Source of the DNA: Streptomyces sp. NBC_00335
Lineage (GTDB): Bacteria > Actinomycetota > Actinomycetes > Streptomycetales > Streptomycetaceae
NCBI RefSeq assembly: GCF_036127095.1
Contig: NZ_CP108006.1
Span: forward strand, 8,237,501 to 8,301,500
Length of the DNA: 64,000 nucleotides
Direction: 5' to 3'
The position numbers and the translations under genes are program-made. The notes beneath the pieces are model-generated. The model did no database searches. It saw nothing but the letters and a program-made list of their open reading frames with translations, and was not told the DNA's origin. Numbering within the stretch: position 1 is the first letter of the stretch; each line of letters opens with the position of its first letter. Shown here in pieces: positions 9,391-16,070 of this stretch.

Positions 9391-10167
9391 GTGAATCAGC
9401 CCCTCGACCTGCGGCCCGTTCTCCGGGACGGGTCGCGGCCCGTCCACGTGCAGGCGCGCGACGCGATCGCCGATGCCCTCGCCGCCGCCGCTCTCGCGCC
9501 CGGCACGCGCCTCCCCTCCGAGCGTCACCTCTGCGAGCGCCTCGGCGTCAGCCGGGTCACGCTCCGCAAGGCGCTGCACGCGCTACAGGGGGAGGGCCGG
9601 GTCGGGTCGGCGGAACGGGCGGGCTGGCACGTCGCCGGCGGGGTCGGGCCCGCCCCGGCCTTCGAGCACACCGCGGGGATGACCGGCGGGCTCAAGGCGT
9701 ACGGCCGCGGGCTCGGGTTCGCCCCGACCGCGCGCGTGCTCGCGGCCACGCTGCGCCCGGCGGACTTCGAGGAGGCGGAGACCCTCCAGGTGCTGCCCGG
9801 GGCGCGGATCCTGGAGCTGGATCGGGTACGGCTCTTCGACGACGCGGTCATGTGCCACTCCGTCACCCTCGTACCGGCCGAGCGCGCCCCGGGCATCGGC
9901 GACGCCGACTACACCACCGCTTCGCTGTACACCGAGCTCACCGCGCGCGGCATCGTGCCCACCCGCGCGAGCTACGCCGTCCACTCCGCCCTCGTCCCGC
10001 CGGGCGAGGCCCCCCTGCTCGACCTGCCCGAGGGTTCTCCCGTACTGCACATCGAGCAGCTCACCTACGACCAGCACGGCCGCCCCTGCGAGTCCAACCG
10101 TGTCGTCTACCGCGCCGACCGCTACCGCTTCCACACCGTCCTGACGGTCGTTCCCGGACGGGACTGA
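9391..10167 (+). CDS. GntR-family regulator, HutC subfamily (UTRA domain)
   Basis: About 258 residues. The N-terminal winged helix (GTRLPSERHLCERLGVSR then VTLRKALHALQGEGRV) is followed by a UTRA ligand-binding domain (about 85-255) with the usual ILELDRVRLFDD and VLHIEQLTYDQHGRPCE segments. HutC-type regulators sense small sugars, amino acids or their phosphates. The start is uncertain: GTG 9391 touches GGAGGG, and an AATACT box 6 nt before it would suit a leaderless mRNA; GTG 9376 and ATG 9292/9295 are alternatives. It ends 5 bp from the convergent GNAT gene. Confidence 0.87.
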   Translation: MNQPLDLRPVLRDGSRPVHVQARDAIADALAAAALAPGTRLPSERHLCERLGVSRVTLRKALHALQGEGRVGSAERAGWHVAGGVGPAPAFEHTAGMTGGLKAYGRGLGFAPTARVLAATLRPADFEEAETLQVLPGARILELDRVRLFDDAVMCHSVTLVPAERAPGIGDADYTTASLYTELTARGIVPTRASYAVHSALVPPGEAPLLDLPEGSPVLHIEQLTYDQHGRPCESNRVVYRADRYRFHTVLTVVPGRD

Positions 10168-10172
10168 GCCGG

Positions 10173-10736
10173 TCAGGCCGCCGAGCGCCGTACGTGCAGG
10201 TGGCCGTCGAGCGGATAGGCGGGCGGCGCGGCCGGAAGGATCCCGTCGAACCCGTAGCCGGCCTTCTCCGCGACCCGGCAGGACGCCGCGTTGTCCACCT
10301 GGTGGAGGAGTTCCAGCCGCTCCAGACCCTGGGACCGGAAGGCGTCGAGGGACCAGGCCGTGACGACCTCCAGGGCGCGGGGAGCCACCCCCCGCCCTCG
10401 GGCCGAGGCCGAAGTCCAGTACCCGACCTCGGCGGAGGCCTTGCCGGGGGAGAGCTCCTTCACCGCCACGCTGCCCACCAACCGCTCCTGCGGCACTCCG
10501 GGCGCGGCCTCCAGCACGGCGAAGCCGAGCCGCGCACCCGCCGCCCACCCCCGCTCCTGGTCCCGCACCCACCGCAGCCCGTCCTCCTCGCTCTCCAGCC
10601 AAGGACCCCAACGCCGCAGCACGGGGTCCCGGTGGATCTCGACGAGCGCGGCAACGTCCGCCGCCCGCCAGGGACGCAGGGAGAGGGCGGGAGCGGTGGC
10701 CGTCGGGGCGGCCGTCAGTGTGAGGTGAGGTGGCAC
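10173..10736 (-). CDS. GNAT N-acetyltransferase, RimJ/RimL type
   Basis: A 187-aa protein starting at GTG 10736. The acetyl-CoA site is recognisable as SARGRGVAPRALEVV (motif A, Q/RxxGxG/A form). It is preceded by AEVGYWTS and followed by LELLHQVDNAASCRVAEKAGY, the Asn-x-x-Ser motif B of the RimJ/RimL group. These enzymes acetylate N-terminal amines of ribosomal proteins, antibiotics or small amines; the substrate cannot be told from sequence. It is convergent with the GntR gene and divergent from the short gene at 10871. Confidence 0.85.
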   Translation of the reverse strand: MPPHLTLTAAPTATAPALSLRPWRAADVAALVEIHRDPVLRRWGPWLESEEDGLRWVRDQERGWAAGARLGFAVLEAAPGVPQERLVGSVAVKELSPGKASAEVGYWTSASARGRGVAPRALEVVTAWSLDAFRSQGLERLELLHQVDNAASCRVAEKAGYGFDGILPAAPPAYPLDGHLHVRRSAA

Positions 10737-10870
10737 GGTCGGATCCTAAGGGGCGCCGGGCAAGGGCCGGTTGGCGGCCGGGGTGGGGACCTTCGCCCCT
10801 GGCAGGGGATCAAGCCGGCCGTAGCGTGGAAGAAAGGGAAATCTGGTCGGTTCAGGGAGAGGCGAGAGCG

Positions 10871-11077
10871 ATGACCGAGGTGCAGTGGGAGATCGGCTCG
10901 TACCGGATGACGGTGTCGCTGCCGGAGTCGGACGCTCCGTGGGCGACAGAGGGCACGAAGGGGCTGAGGAACATCCGCCCCGTGTTCCAGGGGCGGGGAC
11001 CCGAACCCCGTCCGCTCCCCGAAGTCGAGACCGGGATGAACCCCGCACTGCTGGGCGCGCTCGGCAAGGGATTCTGA
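10871..11077 (+). CDS. Conserved hypothetical protein, 68 aa
   Basis: A short, Pro-rich, acidic protein (pattern MTEVQWEIGSYRMTVSLPE, later PALLGALGKGF). ATG 10871 lies after AGGGAGAGGCGAGAG. Codon use is Streptomyces-like and it sits 23 bp ahead of the VOC gene, so both may be cotranscribed. I recognise no domain, membrane segment or signal. Confidence 0.6.
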   Translation: MTEVQWEIGSYRMTVSLPESDAPWATEGTKGLRNIRPVFQGRGPEPRPLPEVETGMNPALLGALGKGF

Positions 11078-11100
11078 CGGCGTCCTGGCAGGATCGCGGC

Positions 11101-11454
11101 ATGGAACGTGTGCTGGGAATCGGTGGATACTTCATGCGGGCCGCAGACCCGGCGGCCCTGGGCGCGTGGTACCGGGACTGCCTGGGGCTGGACTCGGACG
11201 AACACGGTCTGTGGCGCCAGGGAGCCGGACCGACGGTGTTCGCACCGTTCGAGTCCGGGACCGACTACTTCGGTTCCCCCGCACAGCAGACCATGCTCAA
11301 CTTCCGGGTCCGCGACCTGGACGCGATGCTCGCGCAGCTGCGCGCGAAAGGGGCGGATGTGGCGCCCGAGATCCAGGACATGGACGGTGTCGGCCGGTTC
11401 GGCTGGGTCACCGACCCCGAGGGCAACCGGATCGAGCTCTGGCAGCCCGCCTGA
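11101..11454 (+). CDS. VOC-superfamily (glyoxalase-like) protein
   Basis: A 117-aa single-module vicinal-oxygen-chelate protein. It starts with the beta1 strand GIGGYFMRAADPAALGAWY and ends with FGWVTDPEGNRIELWQP, the conserved DPEGNxxEL tail with a Glu metal ligand. Such proteins act as glyoxalases, dioxygenases or antibiotic-binding proteins. The DPxxLxxWYxDxLGL start is typical of uncharacterised glyoxalase/bleomycin-resistance members. Convergent with the MFS gene. A 16-bp GC palindrome (11505-11520) lies between them. Confidence 0.85.
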   Translation: MERVLGIGGYFMRAADPAALGAWYRDCLGLDSDEHGLWRQGAGPTVFAPFESGTDYFGSPAQQTMLNFRVRDLDAMLAQLRAKGADVAPEIQDMDGVGRFGWVTDPEGNRIELWQPA

Positions 11455-11522
11455 CCACGTCTTCTCGCGGAAGACCTTGCTCGGGCGGGCTGCGGGTGCC
11501 TCGCGGCGGGCGCGCCCGCCTC

Positions 11523-12884
11523 TCAGGAGGCGGCTGTCGTGGCCGGCTCGCGGGTGGCCGTTTCCGGCGCCGCGTCCGGTGCGGGCGCCGGGGCCGGTGC
11601 CGGCGCCGGCTGCGTGGCGTATACGGCCTCCGCCGGGAGGTGGCGTTCCAGCCGGGTCAGGGCGAGCGCGGCGCCGAGCGCGGCGACCGTCAGGAAGGCC
11701 CAGGGCAGCCGGCCGTCGAGGGCGAGCAGCCCCGTGAAGAGGGACGGGGCCAGCGCGGTGGCCAGGGAGTACGACAGCTGGTAGGTGGCCAGGTAGCGGC
11801 CGCGTACGGCCTCCGGTGCGGCCGAGACCGACAGGGCGCCGCCCGAAGGGCTGTGGACCAGCTCGCCGACCGTGTAGACCACCACGATGACCAGCAGGGC
11901 GACCAGCGTCGCGGTCTGCCCGGGGCGGACCGTGCCGAGCACGATCTGCCCCACGAAGGCGGCGGCGAAGAGCAGCGCCCCGAGGGCCGCGGAGCGGGTG
12001 CGGCGGGCTCCGGAACGGCGGACCCGGCTCGCGATCAGGACGCCGACGCCCGCGCAGAGGGCGGTGTTGACGGTGAAGGCCGCTCCGGTGAGGGAGTCCG
12101 GTCCGTGCAGCCAGGTGGTGATGTAGAGCGGGAAGAGGACGGACAGGGCCGCGTACCCGAGCGCGGTCAGGAAGTTGGCGGCGGTCAGGCCCAGGAAGGG
12201 CCGGTCGGCGAGCACCATGCGGTAGCCCGCGGGCGGACGCTTGGCCGAGCCGAGGGGGCCGCTTGCGCCGGGCTCGCCGTTCGCGCGGTCCCGTACCGGC
12301 TGGTCCCGTACCGGCTTCACGCCGCTGACGAGCAGTCCGGCGAGCGCGAAGGCGGCCGCGTTGCCCCACGCGGTGTAGGTGAACCCGTCGGTGCCCCACA
12401 GGGCCAGTACCCCGGAGACGACCAGGGCGCCGGCGCCCATGCCCGCGTTCTGCAGGGCCCGGATGGAGGCCTGGAGCCGGTCGCGGGCGCCGCCTTGGGC
12501 CACTTCACCGATGAGGGACTGCTGCACGATGGGGAAGGACCGGTCGGCGAGGGCCGTGACCAGCGCGACGGCGGCGAAGGCGGGCAGTGACCCGGCGAAC
12601 GGGTAGAGGGCGAAGCCGAGTGCCCGGATCGCGTAGAGCAGCAGGTTGACCTTCCTGGCCCCGAAGCGGTCGACGGCCGAGCCGGCGAGCGGCATGAAGG
12701 CGAGTCCTGCCAGGCCCGTCGCCGTCAGCACGATGCCGACGAGGGCGAAGGAGAGCCCCGTGACGTGGTGGAAGAAGACGAGCGAGAAGGGGATGTACAT
12801 CCCGATCCCGATCGCGCTGATTCCCACTCCGAGCAGCAGTGAGCGTTCGCCCGCCACCCGTTCCTCGCGCATGCCCTTGACCAC
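11523..12884 (-). CDS. MFS transporter, probable drug exporter
   Basis: A 453-aa protein with 12 predicted membrane segments. The N-half shows GLAFMPLAGSAVDRFGARKVN, which is the MFS loop 2-3 motif (GxxxDRxGxRK). The C-terminus is a long Pro/Ala-rich tail. GTG 12884 is preceded by GGGGGAG at 9-nt spacing. Immediately upstream lie tandem palindromic repeats that look like operator sites. It resembles actinobacterial efflux proteins of the YajR/MdtH-like kind. Substrate unknown. Confidence 0.87.
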   Translation of the reverse strand: MVKGMREERVAGERSLLLGVGISAIGIGMYIPFSLVFFHHVTGLSFALVGIVLTATGLAGLAFMPLAGSAVDRFGARKVNLLLYAIRALGFALYPFAGSLPAFAAVALVTALADRSFPIVQQSLIGEVAQGGARDRLQASIRALQNAGMGAGALVVSGVLALWGTDGFTYTAWGNAAAFALAGLLVSGVKPVRDQPVRDRANGEPGASGPLGSAKRPPAGYRMVLADRPFLGLTAANFLTALGYAALSVLFPLYITTWLHGPDSLTGAAFTVNTALCAGVGVLIASRVRRSGARRTRSAALGALLFAAAFVGQIVLGTVRPGQTATLVALLVIVVVYTVGELVHSPSGGALSVSAAPEAVRGRYLATYQLSYSLATALAPSLFTGLLALDGRLPWAFLTVAALGAALALTRLERHLPAEAVYATQPAPAPAPAPAPDAAPETATREPATTAAS

Positions 12885-12915
12885 GTCGAACTCTCCCCCG
12901 AATAGATTGACGAAA

Positions 12916-12946
12916 AGTAGCTTAGCGGTAAGTGGCTTAGCGTCAA
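12916..12946 (-). promoter_or_regulatory. Tandem operator-like repeats and -35 box upstream of the MFS gene
   Basis: AGTAGCTTAGCG (12916-12927) and AGTGGCTTAGCG (12931-12942) repeat with a 15-bp period. Each holds a small dyad (AAGTAGCTT; TAAGTGGCTTA). On the minus strand TTGACG (12946-12941) is a good -35, so the repeats lie across the spacer and -10 of the MFS promoter. No MarR or ArsR regulator is adjacent. Confidence 0.5.
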
Positions 12947-12974
12947 GAGGTATTCGCGGGTCGCGCAGGGAGGT

Positions 12975-13613
12975 CTACCGACCTTCCTGTGCGGGGTCCT
13001 GCCCGCCGAGGTTCCACGCCTCGATGTCGCGGTAGTGGATCGGTCCCGGGCCGCGGCCGATGTTGCTGCCGACCAGGTGCAAACGCTCCGTCCGCCAGCG
13101 GCGGCCCGTGAACCCGCCGAGTCCGGCGGCGGCCTCCACGGCCGAGGAGGCGTCGTTCCGGCGGGCGCGGGCCAGCGTCAGATGGGGGCGCAGCGGCCGG
13201 TCTTCGAAGGGGATGCCGCAGTCCTTGACCACGGCGCGCACCTCGGCGGCGAGCCGGTGCAGCCCGTCGAGGTCCCCGTCGATCCCGCTCCACAGCACCC
13301 GCTCGGCGAAGTGGCCGCCCCCGCGCAGGGTCAGGCGTACGGGACTGCGCGCCGCCGCGAGCTCCGCGAGCGGCGGCCGCAGGAGGGGGACGACCTCGAC
13401 CGGAAGTTCACCGAGGAACGCCAGGGTGATGTGCCAGTCCTCGATGCGGTTCCACCGCATGTGCGGGTACGCGGCGTAGGCCGGCCCCAGCTCGCGCGCG
13501 AGTTCCTCCTTCGCGTCGTCGGGCGGGGCGAGGGCGATGAACACGCGAACGGTCGCGGGCCGGGCCTGCTCGGTCACGGCGTCCAGGGCGTCCACGGCAT
13601 CCACATCGTTCAC
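12975..13613 (-). CDS. thpR: RNA 2',3'-cyclic phosphodiesterase (2H family)
   Basis: A 212-aa protein with the two HxTx motifs of the 2H phosphoesterase fold, HITLAF (about residue 62) and HLTLAR (about residue 145). It also has the conserved FIALAPPDDAKEEL start and LVGSNIGRGPGPIHY end of ThpR. These enzymes open 2',3'-cyclic phosphate RNA ends. GTG 13613 is the longest start, with no ribosome site; an internal GTG just before VRVFIALAPP would give the usual family length. Codons 3-11 are a small repeated Val-Asp-Ala stretch. Confidence 0.88.
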   Translation of the reverse strand: MNDVDAVDALDAVTEQARPATVRVFIALAPPDDAKEELARELGPAYAAYPHMRWNRIEDWHITLAFLGELPVEVVPLLRPPLAELAAARSPVRLTLRGGGHFAERVLWSGIDGDLDGLHRLAAEVRAVVKDCGIPFEDRPLRPHLTLARARRNDASSAVEAAAGLGGFTGRRWRTERLHLVGSNIGRGPGPIHYRDIEAWNLGGQDPAQEGR

Positions 13614-13634
13614 AGGAGACTTTGTACAGTGCTT

Positions 13635-13670
13635 CGGGCGGTCCGGGCGGTCCGGGCGGTCCGGGCGTTC
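13635..13670. repeat. 9-bp tandem repeat, four units
   Basis: CGGGCGGTC repeats at 13635, 13644 and 13653, with a fourth CGGGCGTTC at 13662, in the 64-bp gap between the isochorismatase and thpR genes. Slippage-prone; it could change in length between strains. Confidence 0.7.
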
Positions 13671-13677
13671 ATCGCGG

Positions 13678-14178
13678 TCAGGTGTAGTCCGCCGTGATGT
13701 GCACGTCGCCGAAGCGGGGGAAGATCCGCTCCACGGTGAACTCGTGCTCGTCGGCGGCGAAACCGGACATGGCGTCGGCGACGAACTCCAGCTCGTAGCC
13801 GTGGTCGCTCGCGGCCCGCGCCGTGGACTCGACCCCCATCGTGGTGACCAGTCCGCCGAGCACCAGCGTGTCCACGCCCAGGGCGCGCAACCGGTCGTCC
13901 AGGCCGGTGCCGTGGAAGGCCCCCACGGTCTGCTTGACGATCAGAACGTCGCCCGGCTGCACCAGCCCGTCGGCGAAGCCGCTGCCCGGCGGCTGCTCCG
14001 CGACCCCCGGCCGGTCCACTCGGACGAGCACCACCGGGCGCCCGTCCGCCCTGAAGGCCTCGGCCAGCCGGAGGCAGCGGGACAGCACCTCTTCACCGGA
14101 GTGAGGGGCGACCGGCAGGTCGATGATGCGGGGCATCAGGTCGATGAGGATCAGCGCGGAGGTCACGGGAACGATCAT
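13678..14178 (-). CDS. Isochorismatase-family hydrolase lacking the catalytic cysteine
   Basis: A 166-aa protein of the isochorismatase-like fold: ALILIDLM with the catalytic Asp, IVKQTVGAF with the catalytic Lys, and GLVTTMGVESTARAA where cysteine hydrolases read GVxTxxCVxST. The Cys is Gly, as in the EntB/PhzD ether-hydrolysing branch rather than nicotinamidases or other amidohydrolases. It lies 41 bp downstream of the DJ-1/AraC regulator on the same strand, a common pairing. ATG 14178 has only a weak ribosome site; a GTG four codons later is possible. Confidence 0.83.
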   Translation of the reverse strand: MIVPVTSALILIDLMPRIIDLPVAPHSGEEVLSRCLRLAEAFRADGRPVVLVRVDRPGVAEQPPGSGFADGLVQPGDVLIVKQTVGAFHGTGLDDRLRALGVDTLVLGGLVTTMGVESTARAASDHGYELEFVADAMSGFAADEHEFTVERIFPRFGDVHITADYT

Positions 14179-14219
14179 AGGACAGGGAGGTCTCGGCGCC
14201 GGGGGCCCGGCGCCAGGCC

Positions 14220-15176
14220 CTACGGCGTGCTCGTGAAGGAGCGGCGGTAGGCCCGGGGCGGAACTCCCCTGCGCCGCACGAACTGTTCCCGCAGGACCGC
14301 CGCACTGCCGTAGCCCACCCGGCGGGCGATCTCCTCGACGGGCAGGTCCGTGCTCTCCAGCAGCTCCTCGGCGCTGCTGAGCCGCAGGTTCCGCAGCCAG
14401 GCGTGCGGGGTGGTGCCGGTCGCGGCGGTGAAGCGGCGGGCGAAGGAACGCTTGCTCATCACGGCGCGGCGGGCCAGTTCCGTGACGGGAAGCGGCTCGT
14501 GGAGGTGGTCGCGGGCCCAGGCGAGCACCTCGGAGAGCCGCTCGTCCCGGCAGTCCTCGGGGACCGGCGCCGCGAGGTACTGGGCCTGCCCGCCGTCGCG
14601 GTGCGAGGGCAGCACGATGTCCCGGGCGACGGCGTTGGCCATCGCGGCCCCGTGCTCCCGCCTCAGCAGGTGCAGGCACAGGTCGAAGCCGGCGGCGGCG
14701 CCCGCGCCCGTGACGATCCGGCCTTCGTCGATGTACAGGGCGTCCGGTTCCACGGCCACGTGCGGATGCCGGTCGGCCAGCAGTTCGGCGAACCGCCAGT
14801 GCGTGGTGGCCCGCAGCCCGTCGAGCAGTCCGGCCTCGGCGAGCGCGAACGTGCCCACGCAGTGGGCCGCGAGCAGGGCGCCGCCCCCGTGCGCGGCCAC
14901 CAGCGCGTCCAGTACCGCCGGGCCGGGCGGCGTACGGAAACCGGCCCCCGGCAGGGCGATCACCAGATCGGCGGCCGCCAGCCGGTCGAGGCCGTGCTCG
15001 ATCGCGAGCGGCACGCCGAAGTCGGTGGGAACCGGCCCGGGCCGCTCGGCGCACAGGACGAAGTCGAAGCCGGGCACCCCCTGCCCGTGCGGGCCGAAGA
15101 CCTCGGTGACGATCCCGACGGCGAGCATGCCGACACCGGGCGGGACGTACGCGGCGACGGTCTTGAAAGGGGGCAC
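14220..15176 (-). CDS. GlxA-family regulator (DJ-1/PfpI domain plus AraC HTH)
   Basis: A 318-aa protein. The N-terminal ~180 residues are a DJ-1/PfpI-like domain with LLAAHCVGTFALAEAG, the conserved nucleophile-elbow Cys. The C-terminal ~100 residues hold two AraC helix-turn-helix units (LARRAVMSKRSFARRF and VEEIARRVGYGSAAVLREQF). The family often controls an adjacent hydrolase, here the isochorismatase-like gene downstream, and perhaps the divergent metallo-beta-lactamase gene 102 bp away. GTG 15176 is the start. Ligand unknown. Confidence 0.92.
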   Translation of the reverse strand: MPPFKTVAAYVPPGVGMLAVGIVTEVFGPHGQGVPGFDFVLCAERPGPVPTDFGVPLAIEHGLDRLAAADLVIALPGAGFRTPPGPAVLDALVAAHGGGALLAAHCVGTFALAEAGLLDGLRATTHWRFAELLADRHPHVAVEPDALYIDEGRIVTGAGAAAGFDLCLHLLRREHGAAMANAVARDIVLPSHRDGGQAQYLAAPVPEDCRDERLSEVLAWARDHLHEPLPVTELARRAVMSKRSFARRFTAATGTTPHAWLRNLRLSSAEELLESTDLPVEEIARRVGYGSAAVLREQFVRRRGVPPRAYRRSFTSTP

Positions 15177-15278
15177 GGGGGCAGTCTGCCACCGTGCTGA
15201 TCATCGTGGCACGAATCCTGCGATCACTGGCAGGTGTGCCACTCGTGCGTCCCCCGCCGCCGCGGAAGGATTGCAGCC

Positions 15279-15947
15279 ATGACGAACACGACGAAGAACT
15301 CCACGGCGAAGAACTCCACGGCGAAGAACGACACGGTCACCGCGCAGGACCTCCCCGCCGACGCACCGCTCGGCCGCAGCGCCGTCTACAAGGTCCTCAC
15401 CACCGGCTACGTCGGCTCCACCGGCCCCGGAGTCGCCGCCACCGTCTCCTACGTGTCCGACGCCGGCCGGCACTTCATCTTCGACCCGGGCATGGTGGCG
15501 AGCCACGCGGACATCCTCGGTCCGCTCGCGGAACTGGGCCTGGGCCCCGAGGACATCACCGACGTGGTGCTCAGCCACCACCACCCGGACAACACCATGA
15601 ACGTGGGCCTGTTCGGCCGGGCCCGGGTGCACGACCACAAGGTGGAGTACCAGGGCGACCAGTGGACGAACCGGGACGCCGAGGGCTACGAACTCACCCC
15701 CTCCCTGCGCCTGATCCGTACGCCGGGGCACAGCCACGAGGACATCACGCTGCTGGCCGGAACGGAATCGGGCGTGGTGGCCTTCGCCGGCGACCTGTGG
15801 TGGCACGAGCAGGGCCCCGCCGACGACCCGGTCGCCCCGGACCGCGAGGTACTGGGCGCCTCCCGGCTGCGGGTGCTCGCCGCGGCGGACCTGATAGTGC
15901 CCGGCCACGGAGGCCCGTTCGCCGCCGGCGCCGCCGTGCCGCTCTAA
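15279..15947 (+). CDS. Metallo-beta-lactamase-fold hydrolase (MBLAC1-like)
   Basis: A 222-aa protein. The metal motif reads SHHHPDN (about residue 108), so the final His of HxHxDH is Asn. Later ligands are intact: TPGHSHED (His), FAGDLWW (Asp) and VPGHGG (His). GGAAGGA lies 8 nt before ATG 15279. The N-terminus contains a 15-bp tandem repeat encoding KNSTA units. The fold covers hydrolases of many thioesters, lactones and nucleic acids; the size and PGHSHEDI segment resemble MBLAC1-type proteins. Divergent from the DJ-1/AraC regulator. Confidence 0.83.
   Translation: MTNTTKNSTAKNSTAKNDTVTAQDLPADAPLGRSAVYKVLTTGYVGSTGPGVAATVSYVSDAGRHFIFDPGMVASHADILGPLAELGLGPEDITDVVLSHHHPDNTMNVGLFGRARVHDHKVEYQGDQWTNRDAEGYELTPSLRLIRTPGHSHEDITLLAGTESGVVAFAGDLWWHEQGPADDPVAPDREVLGASRLRVLAAADLIVPGHGGPFAAGAAVPL
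15293..15337 (+). repeat. In-frame 15-bp tandem repeat, three units
   Basis: GAAGAACTCCACGGC occurs at 15293 and 15308, and a diverged unit follows at 15323, inside the N-terminus of the MBL-fold gene. Whole-codon units keep the frame. Confidence 0.75.
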
Positions 15948-16070
15948 GCAATCCCTCCCGGATCGCGCCGGTGGATGCGGTTTTGCGTCAACTCTCCGCT
16001 CATTTGGTCGAGTTACCGTCACCCTGACCTATCTTCCATGGGGCATACCGGTTCGCCCCAGGAGGTCAGA

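Noticed and set aside
11505-11520. Perfect 16-bp palindrome GGCGGGCGCGCCCGCC as a terminator
   Set aside because: No loop nucleotides between the arms and it is all G/C; expected by chance in such DNA. Position between convergent genes is suggestive but not enough.
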